64,000 nt of DNA from Lacrimispora indolis DSM 755 (GCF_000526995.1 NZ_AZUI01000001.1:4258001-4322000); one strand, 5' to 3'. Positions 8,120 through 16,944 are shown, counted from the first letter of the stretch. Notes: generated from the sequence alone by a model not told the origin. Made by a program: numbers and translations.

Positions 8120-9184
8120 ATGGAGATAAAATACGTCGAGGCCTTTCCTCTGGATAACGGCAAAACAGAATTAAACATTGTTTCGGATGCAGAGGCTCTG
8201 GAAGAATATCAGCTGTACTGGACCTATGAAAAGGACCCCTTTACCAAGAACCGTAGTTTTCTCCTCTCATCCAGAGAAAAAAGGTTGATTTTCCATGCCG
8301 CGCCTGAAAAAAGAAAACAGATTTATTTTATCATTGAATGGAAAAACCAGGCCCCCATGGTGTTTGGATACAGGATTCTTCCAGTGGATGGAATGTATAA
8401 CCTGCGGGATATGGGAGGATATATGACCGGATCAGGAAGAAGAATGAAATGGGGCGTAGGATTCCGCTCCGATTATTTCGCCTTTCTGGAAGATGACGGA
8501 CTGGAGTATGTAAAAAGCCTGGGAATTAAAACCATTATTGATTACAGAAACGACATGGAGATTATAAAAAGCCCTAACCGGGACTTAGGAGAGGGCGTGA
8601 CCACCTATTCCTGCGATCCCAACGCTCATACGGCCATGATGGCAGGCCTTCTTCACAATAACGAAAACATTGCAAAGGAAGAAGCCGTCATAAAGCAGGC
8701 CAGGCTGGCGGTAGAGGAAAATCCCAATGCAGGGGATTTGAGGATGATACAGCAGCAGCTGAACTTTGTCATATGCGATGAAAGCCGGAAGGCCTTTGGA
8801 ACCAGCTTAAGGCTTCTGGCACAGAAGTCAAACAATCCCAGCGTACAGCATTGCAGGGGAGGAAAAGACAGGACCGGATTCGGGGCCATGCTTTTGGAAG
8901 GGATCCTGGGTGTCCCGAAAGAGACTATGATCTATGATTATATGCTCACCAAAAGGGCAAGAGCGGAAAAAAATGTCCGCTATTACCAAAAATATCTGGA
9001 GCTGGCTAAGGATAAACGGGTGGCCGATTACCTCTTCTCCCTCTTTGACACAAAACCGGAGTATATCGAAGCTTCCATCAATAAAATTCTTGAGGATTAC
9101 GGCTCTGTCAGAGAGTATGCCAGAAAGGCCTTATGGCTGGAGGACACCGTCATCAGACAGCTGGAGGATATTTTCCTGGAGTGA
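8120..9184 (+). CDS. Tyrosine/serine phosphatase family protein in PTS operon
   Basis: 354 aa. The N-terminal ~85 residues are beta-rich and unassigned. From residue ~90 the protein matches the bacterial Y_phosphatase3 group: YNLRDMGGYMTGSGRRMKWG, FRSDYF, then the P-loop HCRGGKDRTGFG with catalytic Cys245 and the invariant Arg. It starts 4 nt after the IIB stop with its ribosome site in the IIB 3' end, so it is cotranscribed with the PTS. Two roles fit: dephosphorylating phosphoproteins, or acting on the phosphosugar delivered by the PTS. The second is inference from position only; no dedicated sugar-metabolic enzyme follows in the operon. Confidence 0.82.
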   Translation: MEIKYVEAFPLDNGKTELNIVSDAEALEEYQLYWTYEKDPFTKNRSFLLSSREKRLIFHAAPEKRKQIYFIIEWKNQAPMVFGYRILPVDGMYNLRDMGGYMTGSGRRMKWGVGFRSDYFAFLEDDGLEYVKSLGIKTIIDYRNDMEIIKSPNRDLGEGVTTYSCDPNAHTAMMAGLLHNNENIAKEEAVIKQARLAVEENPNAGDLRMIQQQLNFVICDESRKAFGTSLRLLAQKSNNPSVQHCRGGKDRTGFGAMLLEGILGVPKETMIYDYMLTKRARAEKNVRYYQKYLELAKDKRVADYLFSLFDTKPEYIEASINKILEDYGSVREYARKALWLEDTVIRQLEDIFLE

Positions 9185-9256
9185 CAGAAAGCCCCTTTTA
9201 TGACTGTAAGGCAGAGGAGGGCTGTTGCAGAATCGTTTTACCGTAAAACAGAATAT

Positions 9257-9303
9257 AAAAATGAGTCTTGAAACGGTTTAAAACCATGTCAGGACTCATT
9301 TTT
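9257..9303. terminator. Bidirectional terminator between convergent genes
   Basis: AAAATGAGTC (9257-9266) pairs with GACTCATTTT (9293-9302), extended by TGA/TCA, with A and T runs on both sides. It lies between the PTS operon and the minus-strand deacetylase gene. Confidence 0.8.
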
Positions 9304-9392
9304 ATGTCATAAACTATTTTACCATATCAGGCAGTTGTTGCATTTTGCTGTGCATCACCTCCTGCTTTTCTGACGGGACGAGAAGCAGCCCG

Positions 9393-10250
9393 CTACTCAG
9401 CCACCAGCTGATCCAAGGATTTAAACTGATAGCCCATTTCCTCCCATTTGGTCAGCAATTCATCAAGGATCTGGCCGTTTGTGCTGGAGGTGCTGTGTAA
9501 GAGTACAATGGCGCCGGGATGAATCCTGCCCAAAAGCTTTTTAAAGGCTTCTTCCTTTGTGGGCTGCTTATCCTGATACCAGTCAACATAGGCAAGGCTC
9601 CAGAAAAAGGTTTTGTAACCCATATCCTTTGCCATCTGTAAATTGGACTCACTGTATTTTCCCTGAGGAGGGCGGTAGTATTTTTTCATGGGCTGTCCCG
9701 TAGTCTTTTCAAAAAGGCCTTCCAGATCTTTAAGTTCTTTTTCAAACGCTTCCTTTGAAGAAATCTTGGACATGTCCGGATGATGATAGGTGTGGTTGCC
9801 TACGGTATGGCCTTCCTCCACCATTCGCTTTACAAGCTCCGGAGACGTTTCTATGTAATTTCCTACCACAAAAAAGGTAGCGGGAGCATTGTGTTTCTTT
9901 AATGCATCCAGTATGGCTGCAGTATTTCCATTTTCATATCCGGCATCAAAGGTCAGATAAAGGATTTTATCCGGGGTCTTTTCGGCATAATAGGCATCGA
10001 ACTTTTTTAAATAGTCCATGGTGGCATTGGCCACCGGCGGCTGCCCTTCCTGCTGGAAGCTTAACCCCCAGTTTCCATCTGCCGCAGTTTCCACCGCTTT
10101 GTGATGTTCTACCAGCATGGCTCCAAGATGGCCGGCCAAAAAAGCGCAGAGAAAGAGCAGGAATACCATGACCGCCTTTTTTCCTGTTTCGGAAGAAACC
10201 GAAAGCTTTCTGATTCTTTCTGCAATCTTTAATTTTTGCAAAAGTTTCAT
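9393..10250 (-). CDS. pdaA: Polysaccharide deacetylase, PdaA-like (muramic delta-lactam)
   Basis: 285 aa. One N-terminal transmembrane helix (residues ~27-45, VMVFLLFLCAFLAGHLG) anchors an extracellular NodB domain. Motifs: LTFDAGYENGNT (catalytic Asp and metal Asp region; Ala replaces the common Asp as in the PdaA group), HTYHHPDMS (metal histidines), YYRPPQGKYSE and VLLHSTS. The PdaA group removes the N-acetyl group of muramic acid for delta-lactam formation in spore cortex, which fits an endospore former. It lies 94 bp downstream of the carbamate kinase gene on the same strand and may share its transcript. Confidence 0.85.
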   Translation of the reverse strand: MKLLQKLKIAERIRKLSVSSETGKKAVMVFLLFLCAFLAGHLGAMLVEHHKAVETAADGNWGLSFQQEGQPPVANATMDYLKKFDAYYAEKTPDKILYLTFDAGYENGNTAAILDALKKHNAPATFFVVGNYIETSPELVKRMVEEGHTVGNHTYHHPDMSKISSKEAFEKELKDLEGLFEKTTGQPMKKYYRPPQGKYSESNLQMAKDMGYKTFFWSLAYVDWYQDKQPTKEEAFKKLLGRIHPGAIVLLHSTSSTNGQILDELLTKWEEMGYQFKSLDQLVAE

Positions 10251-10344
10251 ATATAAAGCTCCGTTATATTACGTTTGTTTCAATATATGAAGCTGCCCTC
10301 TGTCCATATTCAAAAAGGTTGCCGCAGTTTCCTGCCCAATTGTT

Positions 10345-11283
10345 TTATATTTCTTTTATAATAGTGCCCGCTTTTCCTTCCAGGCTGGCTTTAGCATTTT
10401 CAAGGGAGGTAATGATAGCCTTCCGGTTCCTGCCGTGGCGGATAAAATCCACGGAAGCTTCAATTTTGGGAAGCATGGAGCCGGTTTCAAACTGCCCTTC
10501 TTTAATAGAAGCTTCTGCTTCTTCTAAGTTCATCTGGCTGATGGGGCGTTCCTTAAGGGTTCCGTAATTTAAGGTGACATTGTCCACGTTTGTAAGGATC
10601 AAAAGCACATCAGCGTCAATTTCCTTTGCCAGAAGTCCGGCTGCCCGGTCCTTTTCAATGACTGCGCTGGCGCCTTTTAAGCGGTATCCCTGTTCCATAA
10701 CCGGTATGCCGCCGCCGCCGCAGGCAATGACGATCTGGTCCGCATCCATAACTGCCTTGATGATGTCGATTTCCACAATAGAAACGGGCTTTGGAGAAGC
10801 CACTACTCTGCGAAAGCCCATCCCAGGCACTTCCTCCACATAATTTCCTTTTTCCTCTTCCTCTTTTGCGTCTTCTGCAGACATAAAACGACCGATAGGC
10901 TTCATGGGAGTGTAGAAAGCCTCGTCATAAGGATTTACCATCATCTGAGTCAAAATGGTGGCAGCTGATTTATAGATGCCGCGTTTTACCAGCTCCGCCC
11001 GGATGCCGTTTTGTAAATCATATCCAATGTAGCCCTGACTCATGGCAGAACATACGGACATGGGCGCAGAAGTATAACCGTCATGGAGTTTCCCGAATTC
11101 ATTCATAGCTGTATGAATCATGCCCACCTGCGGGGCATTGCTGTGGGTGACAGCCACTTGCCAGCCGGCTTCAATAAAATCTGCGATGACCTTGGCTGTT
11201 TCAGCAACCGCTTTTTTCTGTTCCGGAAGATTTGTTCCCAAAGCATGATGTCCCAAAGCCAGGACAATACGTTTTTTTGCCAT
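10345..11283 (-). CDS. arcC: Carbamate kinase
   Basis: 312 aa, the family's length. Makes ATP from carbamoyl phosphate (or the reverse). Recognisable elements are ACGGGGIPV, EKDRAAGLLAKEIDADVLLILTNVDNV, a SMLPKIEASVDFI stretch and THSNAPQVG. The usual N-terminal motif with GGNA is here LALGHHALGTNLPEQ, a variant with His-His replacing Gly-Asn. AGAGGTAATGAG provides the ribosome site before ATG. It stands apart from the ornithine carbamoyltransferase gene at 36897, so an arc-type arginine pathway is possible but not clustered; purine or allantoin fermentation is an alternative source of carbamoyl phosphate. Confidence 0.9.
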   Translation of the reverse strand: MAKKRIVLALGHHALGTNLPEQKKAVAETAKVIADFIEAGWQVAVTHSNAPQVGMIHTAMNEFGKLHDGYTSAPMSVCSAMSQGYIGYDLQNGIRAELVKRGIYKSAATILTQMMVNPYDEAFYTPMKPIGRFMSAEDAKEEEEKGNYVEEVPGMGFRRVVASPKPVSIVEIDIIKAVMDADQIVIACGGGGIPVMEQGYRLKGASAVIEKDRAAGLLAKEIDADVLLILTNVDNVTLNYGTLKERPISQMNLEEAEASIKEGQFETGSMLPKIEASVDFIRHGRNRKAIITSLENAKASLEGKAGTIIKEI

Positions 11284-11330
11284 CTCATTACCTCTCAGTT
11301 CCGTATAGTTTGATCAAAAAGTATAAAGAT

Positions 11331-11359
11331 ATTATATTATCAGACAATAAAAAAATCAA
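11331..11359 (-). promoter_or_regulatory. Predicted sigma-A promoter of carbamate kinase
   Basis: On the minus strand TTGATT (11359-11354), 17-bp spacer, consensus TATAAT (11336-11331), 48 bp before the start codon. Confidence 0.75.
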
Positions 11360-11452
11360 CAGGTTTCATGGTTTGGGTATCAGAGAAATGGGAGAGGAAT
11401 GATCTTTAGAAAGAATTAAAAATATTTTGGTAGATATCCTGCAATCAAATGG

Positions 11453-11458
11453 TATAAT
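11453..11458 (+). promoter_or_regulatory. Extended -10 promoter element of CPBP/glycosyltransferase pair
   Basis: TATAAT preceded by TGG (extended -10), 38 bp before the start codon; no strong -35 hexamer. Confidence 0.5.
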
Positions 11459-11496
11459 GTTTAGGAAGATACAGAAAATGAAAGGACACCGTGTTT

Positions 11497-12240
11497 ATGA
11501 TATCGATCATCCTGCATCTGATCCTTCCCATGTTTTTTTATACTGCAGTGACGACCGCCCTGTTTTTGTACTTAAACCTGGGCGCTCTGGTGGCCACCGC
11601 TTTATCTGCGCTTTTAGCATCTCCCGTGCTTTATTATTTCTATTATTTAGACCAGAAGCGGCGGGGATACATTCCAGCAGCAGGATTTTCCCTTCATGGC
11701 TGTCTGGCCTATATTTTAATATTCGGCATGGCTTTGTCCGTGCTTGGGAATTATATGGTGGAAGCGCTGGGGCTGACTGAGATGTCCGTGTCCTATAAGG
11801 AGGCAGAGAGCTATCTCTATTCACCGCCCTTTCCCGTTCAGGTTCTGGCTTCCGGCCTTGTGATTCCTTTTGCGGAAGAGGTCATTTTCCGTGGGCTGGG
11901 GTTTGCCTCGCTGCGGGAAAAACTCCCTTTCTGGCTGTCAGCAGTTCTGTCAGCGGCTCTGTTCGGGCTTTACCATGGAAATCTTCCTCAGGGAGTTTAT
12001 GCTTTTTTCATCGGCCTGGCTCTTGCCTGGCTGTATGAGGTTTCAGGGACCTTGCCGGCTCCTTACCTATTTCACGTATCAGCCAACTTACTGTCGCTCT
12101 TCGTGATGAATACAGGACGTTTGAATTCTTTGTTTCATACAGACCGAAGGCCGGTTTTGGCAGCCGCATCTGCGGCAGTGTCTGTTATTTGTGCGATCCG
12201 GATTTATCGGAAAAACAACTTAAAGGAGGATATTGTGTGA
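11497..12240 (+). CDS. CPBP family intramembrane glutamic endopeptidase (CAAX/Abi-like)
   Basis: 247 aa from ATG 11497 (AAAGGA 10 nt upstream); GTG 11491 is a possible alternative. About six to seven hydrophobic segments. The motif order is that of the CPBP family: EEVIFRGLGF with Glu127, Glu128 and Arg132, GLYHGNLPQG, and FHVSANL near the C-terminus. Members are membrane proteases, some processing prenylated proteins or bacteriocins; the substrate here is unknown. The stop overlaps the GTG start of the next gene by 4 nt. Confidence 0.88.
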   Translation: MISIILHLILPMFFYTAVTTALFLYLNLGALVATALSALLASPVLYYFYYLDQKRRGYIPAAGFSLHGCLAYILIFGMALSVLGNYMVEALGLTEMSVSYKEAESYLYSPPFPVQVLASGLVIPFAEEVIFRGLGFASLREKLPFWLSAVLSAALFGLYHGNLPQGVYAFFIGLALAWLYEVSGTLPAPYLFHVSANLLSLFVMNTGRLNSLFHTDRRPVLAAASAAVSVICAIRIYRKNNLKEDIV

Positions 12241-13256
12241 AACTTTTATCTGTAGCAATTCCATGCTATAATTCTGAAGCCTATATGAGGCATTGCATTG
12301 ATTCCCTGCTGCCGGGAGGAGAGGAAGTAGAGATTCTCATTGTGGATGACGGATCCACAAAGGACCGTACGGCAGAAATTGCGGATGAATATGAAAGAAA
12401 CTATCCGGAAATCTGCCGGGCAATCCATCAGGAAAATGGCGGCCACGGAGAGGCGGTCAATGCGGGATTAAGAAATGCTACCGGAATTTATTTTAAAGTG
12501 GTGGACAGCGATGACTGGGTGGATGAATCCGCTTATATGGAAATCCTGGACACCCTGCGGCACTTTGTATATGGGGAAGAGACCCTGGATATGCTGGTGA
12601 GCAATTTTGTCTATGAAAAGCAGGGGGCAAATCGAAAAAAAGTCATGAATTACCGTACCGCCCTTCCGGAGAATGAGCTGTTTACCTGGAAGGATGTGAA
12701 GGTGTTTCTGCTGGGGCATTACATTCTCATGCATTCGGTGATTTACCGGACAGAGCTTTTAAAGCAGTGCGGCCTGGAACTTCCCAAGCATACCTTTTAT
12801 GTGGATAATATTTTTGTATACCAGCCACTGCCTCACGTAAAGAATATCTACTATTTAAATGTGAATTTTTACAGGTACTTTATCGGAAGAGAAGACCAGT
12901 CAGTCAATGAAGCGATCATGATCGGCCGCATTGACCAGCAGATCATGGTGACAAAGCTGATGCTGGGTTATTACGATGTGACAAAAATCAAGCAGCGAAA
13001 GCTCCGCCGTTACATGGTGCGTTATCTGGAGATCATGATGACCATATCCTCCATCCTTGCCATCAAATCGGAAAGTGATGAAAATATGGAGAAGAAAAAA
13101 GAACTGTGGCAGCATCTCCGTAAGCAGAATTTACCGCTGTACTTAAGGCTCAGATGGGGCTTTATGGGACAGGGGGTTAATCTCCCGGGAGAGAGCGGAA
13201 GGAAATTTCCTATTGCCATCTATAAGATGACCCAGAAATTTTTCGGTTTTAATTAG
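12237..13256 (+). CDS. Glycosyltransferase family 2
   Basis: 339 aa, starting at GTG 12237 with AAAGGAGG at 12222-12229 and a 4-nt overlap (GTGA) with the upstream gene. The GT-A fold appears at the N-terminus: SVAIPCYNSEAYMRHCIDSL, VDDGSTKDRT, and DSDDW for nucleotide-sugar/metal binding. The C-terminal ~130 residues contain basic helices but no clear membrane anchor. It likely decorates a cell-surface glycan or glycolipid; donor and acceptor are unknown. Coupling to the CPBP protease suggests joint expression. Confidence 0.9.
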   Translation: MKLLSVAIPCYNSEAYMRHCIDSLLPGGEEVEILIVDDGSTKDRTAEIADEYERNYPEICRAIHQENGGHGEAVNAGLRNATGIYFKVVDSDDWVDESAYMEILDTLRHFVYGEETLDMLVSNFVYEKQGANRKKVMNYRTALPENELFTWKDVKVFLLGHYILMHSVIYRTELLKQCGLELPKHTFYVDNIFVYQPLPHVKNIYYLNVNFYRYFIGREDQSVNEAIMIGRIDQQIMVTKLMLGYYDVTKIKQRKLRRYMVRYLEIMMTISSILAIKSESDENMEKKKELWQHLRKQNLPLYLRLRWGFMGQGVNLPGESGRKFPIAIYKMTQKFFGFN

Positions 13257-13275
13257 AGGACGGTCTGACCGTAAA

Positions 13276-13315
13276 ACAAAAATCCCCTGCACCTGTCTAG
13301 AGGTGTCAGGGGATT
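13276..13315 (-). terminator. Terminator between convergent glycosyltransferase and PAP2 genes
   Basis: AATCCCCTG...CACC (13281-13293) pairs with GGTG..CAGGGGATT (13302-13315). The T-rich side is on the minus strand (13282-13272), so it mainly serves the PAP2 gene, perhaps both. Confidence 0.75.
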
Positions 13316-13320
13316 AGTTA

Positions 13321-13977
13321 TTAACTGATTGCTTTTTCGGAAACCTTTTCTCTGCTGGGTACATAAGAATCAGAGTATACAAAGTGGTACATGACATAAG
13401 CCATAACCAGGGCGCCAAGACCGTCAAATGCCGAATGCTGTTTTAAGAAAACAGTAGCTAGACAGATGGAGATCATTAACAGCAGAGAGCCGGTCTTGAG
13501 AAACCGGTATTTCTTTAACTGTTCGCTGCGGATGACCGCAATGTGCACACAAATGGAGTTATAAACATGGATGCTTGGGAATACATTGGTACAAGTATCC
13601 GTGGAATAAAGGATCCCCACAATGGCTGACCAGATATTTTTTCCGGAGTCGATCACAGGACGGAAATCCGTGCCGTTGGGGAACACGGTGCAGACCACCA
13701 GACTGATGGTCATCCCTGTAAACAGCATGGTACACAGCCTGTAATAGTCCTTTACGTTTGTAAAGAAAAAATATAAAACTGCGCCGGCGATATAAACAAA
13801 CCATAAAAGATAAGGAATAATAAAATATTCATTAAAAGGAATCAGGTCGTCTATGGCAACATGCATGATATGGTAATTGTTTGTCACTGTTTTTTCCAGG
13901 TATATAAACCATGGAATATAGATAAAGGCATAGGTGAGAATCCAGACATGCCTGTACCTGTGAAGCAGATTTTTCAT
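13321..13977 (-). CDS. PAP2-family membrane phosphatase-like protein
   Basis: 218 aa from the ATG at 13977 (GGAGAAGG upstream; an ATG at 13986 is possible but overlaps that site). About six transmembrane segments. The PAP2 motifs are present in modified form: VFPSIHVYNS (PSGH replaced by PSIH, as in the inositol-phosphorylceramide-synthase-like branch) and VFLKQHSAFDGLGA for the last motif with His and Asp. It probably hydrolyses or transfers a lipid phosphate such as a phosphatidate or undecaprenyl pyrophosphate. Confidence 0.75.
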   Translation of the reverse strand: MKNLLHRYRHVWILTYAFIYIPWFIYLEKTVTNNYHIMHVAIDDLIPFNEYFIIPYLLWFVYIAGAVLYFFFTNVKDYYRLCTMLFTGMTISLVVCTVFPNGTDFRPVIDSGKNIWSAIVGILYSTDTCTNVFPSIHVYNSICVHIAVIRSEQLKKYRFLKTGSLLLMISICLATVFLKQHSAFDGLGALVMAYVMYHFVYSDSYVPSREKVSEKAIS

Positions 13978-14032
13978 AAAAGTCATCCTTCTCCATTTTG
14001 GTGGTTGGTATTATGTTTATCAACTTTGGAGG

Positions 14033-14061
14033 ATTATATCACACTCATTTTGACAGTACAA
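14033..14061 (-). promoter_or_regulatory. Predicted promoter of PAP2 gene
   Basis: Minus strand TTGTAC (14061-14056), 17-bp spacer, TATAAT (14038-14033). Confidence 0.7.
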
Positions 14062-14208
14062 TAGTATTTCACAAATGTTAATATATATTTCAGAGAAGAT
14101 TAAGCTTAAGGCCTCCTTACCTCTATAATAAATGGTATATATGGCTGAACCTGCCTTAATACCCTTGTCCCGGACATATTTGGAAAATATAATCTTTTTA
14201 TAAAATGG

Positions 14209-14237
14209 TTGATAGACAGTCAATCTTTGTGTATAGT
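14209..14237 (+). promoter_or_regulatory. Predicted promoter of small export protein gene
   Basis: TTGATA (14209-14214), 17-bp spacer, TATAGT (14232-14237), 34 bp before the ATG. Confidence 0.6.
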
Positions 14238-14271
14238 ATAAAGGCAGACTTATACACGAAAGGAATGGAAT

Positions 14272-14751
14272 ATGTTAGAAAAATATATGACTGTTTTCTT
14301 TATCTCCATGGTTCCGCTTATAGAGCTTCGGGGAGCGATTCCGTATTCAACGGTAATGGGACTTCCGCTTTTTCAGTCTTATATCGTTGCCATCCTCGGA
14401 AACATGCTTCCAGTACCCATTATCTATCTGTTTGCGAGAAAGGTTCTTGAATGGGGAGCGGATAAACCGGTGATCGGCGGATTTTTTTCCTGGTGCCTGG
14501 AAAAGGGAAGACGGGGCGGCGAAAAACTGCAGGCGAAAGCTGGACAGGGGTTGTTTATTGCGCTTTTGTTATTTGTGGGAGTTCCCCTTCCGGGAACCGG
14601 TGCCTGGACAGGCACTTTGGCAGCCAGCCTGCTTGATATTGATTTTAAATCCAGTATTTTAGCCGTTATGGGAGGCGTCCTGGTGGCAGGGGTGATTATG
14701 GGACTTGCCAGTGCAGGACTTTTAGGGGCGCTTCAATCCGTGATATTCTAA
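14272..14751 (+). CDS. COG2426 small multidrug export-type membrane protein
   Basis: 159 aa with four hydrophobic segments. Conserved features of the family are SMVPLIELRGAIPYS near the N-terminus and VGVPLPGTGAWTG in the centre, resembling DedA/VTT-like re-entrant motifs. The family is annotated as a putative small multidrug export protein, but its activity is poorly established. AAAGGAATGG precedes the ATG. The NUDIX gene follows 24 bp downstream. Confidence 0.82.
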   Translation: MLEKYMTVFFISMVPLIELRGAIPYSTVMGLPLFQSYIVAILGNMLPVPIIYLFARKVLEWGADKPVIGGFFSWCLEKGRRGGEKLQAKAGQGLFIALLLFVGVPLPGTGAWTGTLAASLLDIDFKSSILAVMGGVLVAGVIMGLASAGLLGALQSVIF

Positions 14752-14775
14752 GATTCTGGTAGGAAGAAGGGCAGA

Positions 14776-15462
14776 ATGGAACGAAGGAATGAAGAGGGAT
14801 TAACAGAAAAAGAGTTTCTTTTGCAGTATCGGCCGGGGAATTACGAACGCCCGTCGGTGACGGTGGATATGCTGATTTTTGCAGTGGACGAGGAGGAGCC
14901 GGAAACAGAGGTCCTGCTCATTAAGCGGAAAAATCATCCCTGCATCGGACAGTGGGCGATCCCGGGAGGTTTTGTAAATCCCGATGAATCTCTGGAGGAA
15001 GCGGCAGCCAGGGAGCTTGAGGAAGAGACAGGGTTAAAAGGCATTTGCCTGGAACAGCTCTACACATGGGGGAATGTAAAGCGTGATCCCAGAACAAGAG
15101 TGATCTCAGTATCCTATATGGCCGCAGTGCCAAAAGACCAACTGATTCCAACGGCTGGCGATGATGCCGCAGAGGCCTGCTGGTTCCAGATAAGGAAAAA
15201 GAAGCTTTCGGAACTGGAAAATGGAGCGACCTATGCGCTTACCATTGAAAATGAAGAGGAACATATTTTTATGAGCTATCGGATCACCGAAACCTATGAA
15301 CGTCAGGGCTTGATGTGGAAAAAGGAAACGGAGATTGATCTTTTACCGGCTATTGATGTGCTGGATCAGGAAAAGCTTGCATTTGATCATGCTGAAATCT
15401 TAAATGTGGCAATGGACAGGCTGGAAGAGCTGGAAAAGGAATACAGAGAGCAAATTTTTTAA
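14776..15462 (+). CDS. NUDIX hydrolase
   Basis: 228 aa. The Nudix box is complete: GGFVNPDESLEEAAARELEEETGL (residues ~57-80), giving the metal-binding REUXEE core. The strand WGNVKRDPRTRVISVSYMA resembles the ADP-ribose pyrophosphatase/NrtR group, and a C-terminal ~80-residue extension follows the Nudix fold but no clear winged helix is seen. It likely hydrolyses a nucleoside diphosphate derivative. GGAAGAAGGG precedes the ATG. Confidence 0.88.
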   Translation: MERRNEEGLTEKEFLLQYRPGNYERPSVTVDMLIFAVDEEEPETEVLLIKRKNHPCIGQWAIPGGFVNPDESLEEAAARELEEETGLKGICLEQLYTWGNVKRDPRTRVISVSYMAAVPKDQLIPTAGDDAAEACWFQIRKKKLSELENGATYALTIENEEEHIFMSYRITETYERQGLMWKKETEIDLLPAIDVLDQEKLAFDHAEILNVAMDRLEELEKEYREQIF

Positions 15463-15469
15463 CAGATGC

Positions 15470-15498
15470 GCACCGCCTGGATAAGGCGGTGCTTTTTT
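15470..15498 (+). terminator. Terminator after NUDIX gene
   Basis: Perfect 9-bp stem GCACCGCCT/AGGCGGTGC (15470-15478, 15484-15492) followed by T6. Confidence 0.9.
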
Positions 15499-15610
15499 CT
15501 TTAATAATAGAAGTTTGTAAGAAAATTTTAATCGGAAAATTATGGATTTTATGCTATACTGTTGTGAGAAACGATACTTGCACGCAGAAACACACAGGAG
15601 ATGACAGGAT

Positions 15611-16888
15611 ATGGCAAAAAAAACATGCAGGCTATGGAGCCTGGTAATCAGTATCAGCATTTTCGCAGCCTTTACATCATACGGGGATATGCCCCTGATA
15701 CAGCCGTTCCCGGAGGCAGGAGGGAAGACAGAGAATGTAAGCGGCCCTTCCGGCGGCGTCAGTGAAACAGGGCCGGGGACCGGCACAGGGACCGTTACGG
15801 GCAGCCCTCAGACAGGAGCGGCCTCCGGCGGAGATGTGACGCTGCCTTCTGCAATAACACAGCCGGAGATCCAGTCAGAAGGGGCGGTCCTTATGGATGC
15901 AGCGACTGGAACCCTTCTTTATTCAAAAAACGGGGAGACCAGATATTATCCTGCCAGCATTACAAAACTCATGACTGCGCTTCTTGTTGCGGAAAAATGC
16001 AGCTTGCCGGATACCGTGACTTTCTCAAAGACAGCCACCACAAACTTAGAATCAGGTGCGGTGACTTTAGGACTGACGGAGGGGGACAAGCTGACGGTGG
16101 AACAATCCCTTTACGGCCTGATGTTAAAGTCTGCAAATGAGGTGGCCAATGGCCTAGCAGAACACGTTTCAGGAAGTGTCAGCGCCTTTTCTGTCCTGAT
16201 GAATGCCAGGGCAAAAGAACTTGGCTGCACAGGAACCAACTTTGTCAATCCCAATGGACTGAACAGCTCCAGCCATTATACCACGGCTCATGACATGGCG
16301 CTCATTGCCAGGGCTGCTTTCCAGAATGACATCGTGAGAAAGGTGTCATCCACCTTAAGCTATCAGATACCGGCCACAAAAAAGGCTTCGGCCAGGACCG
16401 TGACCATGGGCCATAAGATGCTGAGCCCTGGTGATGCCAGATATTATCCGGGAGTCATCGGCGGAAAGACCGGTTATACTTCACTGGCCGGCAACACCCT
16501 GGTTACCTGTGTGGAAAAGAACGGAGTACGGCTGATTGCGGTCATCATGAAGAGTAAATCAACTCATTATGGGGATACAAAGTCTCTTTTGGATTATGGA
16601 TTTGCATTGAAGGCGGCAGGAACAGGGACAGCAGTTTCGTCCGCGGGATGGATCCAGGAGGGGACCAAATGGTATTACCAAAAGCAGGATGGAAACAAGG
16701 CCTGCAATGAGTGGCAAAAAATAAACGGAGTCTATTACTGGTTTGGTTCAGATTCTGTAATGGCAGAAAATTTCTGGGTAGAAAGCAGCGGGAAATGGTT
16801 TTATCTGGGCGCAGATGGAGCCATGCTTAAGGACACCGTTACTCCCGATGGATACCGGCTTGATTCTTCAGGCGCCTGGATCCGGTAG
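15611..16888 (+). CDS. D-alanyl-D-alanine carboxypeptidase (S11) with cell-wall-binding repeats
   Basis: 425 aa secreted protein. An N-terminal signal segment is followed by a Gly/Thr/Ser-rich linker (~45-85), then the peptidase S11 domain with all three active-site motifs: SITK (Ser116, Lys119), SAN (Ser174, Asn176) and KTG (286-288). The C-terminal ~80 residues contain two to three aromatic Gly/Trp repeats (WIQEGTKWYYQKQDG, WFYLGADGAML) of the choline/cell-wall-binding type, so the enzyme is likely held on the wall rather than anchored in the membrane by a PBP5 C-terminal helix. It trims the terminal D-Ala of peptidoglycan stem peptides. An extended -10 (TGCTATACT, 15552-15560) lies 50 bp upstream. 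Confidence 0.92.
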   Translation: MAKKTCRLWSLVISISIFAAFTSYGDMPLIQPFPEAGGKTENVSGPSGGVSETGPGTGTGTVTGSPQTGAASGGDVTLPSAITQPEIQSEGAVLMDAATGTLLYSKNGETRYYPASITKLMTALLVAEKCSLPDTVTFSKTATTNLESGAVTLGLTEGDKLTVEQSLYGLMLKSANEVANGLAEHVSGSVSAFSVLMNARAKELGCTGTNFVNPNGLNSSSHYTTAHDMALIARAAFQNDIVRKVSSTLSYQIPATKKASARTVTMGHKMLSPGDARYYPGVIGGKTGYTSLAGNTLVTCVEKNGVRLIAVIMKSKSTHYGDTKSLLDYGFALKAAGTGTAVSSAGWIQEGTKWYYQKQDGNKACNEWQKINGVYYWFGSDSVMAENFWVESSGKWFYLGADGAMLKDTVTPDGYRLDSSGAWIR

Positions 16889-16900
16889 GAACATGGATAT

Positions 16901-16944
16901 TTTGGCATAGAAAAAGAGCCTTTGGGCTCTTTTTCTATGCCAAA
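16901..16944. terminator. Bidirectional terminator, 20-bp perfect stem
   Basis: The arms 16901-16920 and 16925-16944 are perfect complements around a TTTG loop; each arm contains an A5/T5 run. The right arm overlaps the last codons and stop of the minus-strand XRE gene, so part of this coding sequence also encodes the terminator. Confidence 0.85.

Noticed and set aside
13832..14223. Small ORFs in the PAP2/export-protein intergenic region
   Set aside because: They overlap the predicted divergent promoters and have no ribosome sites.
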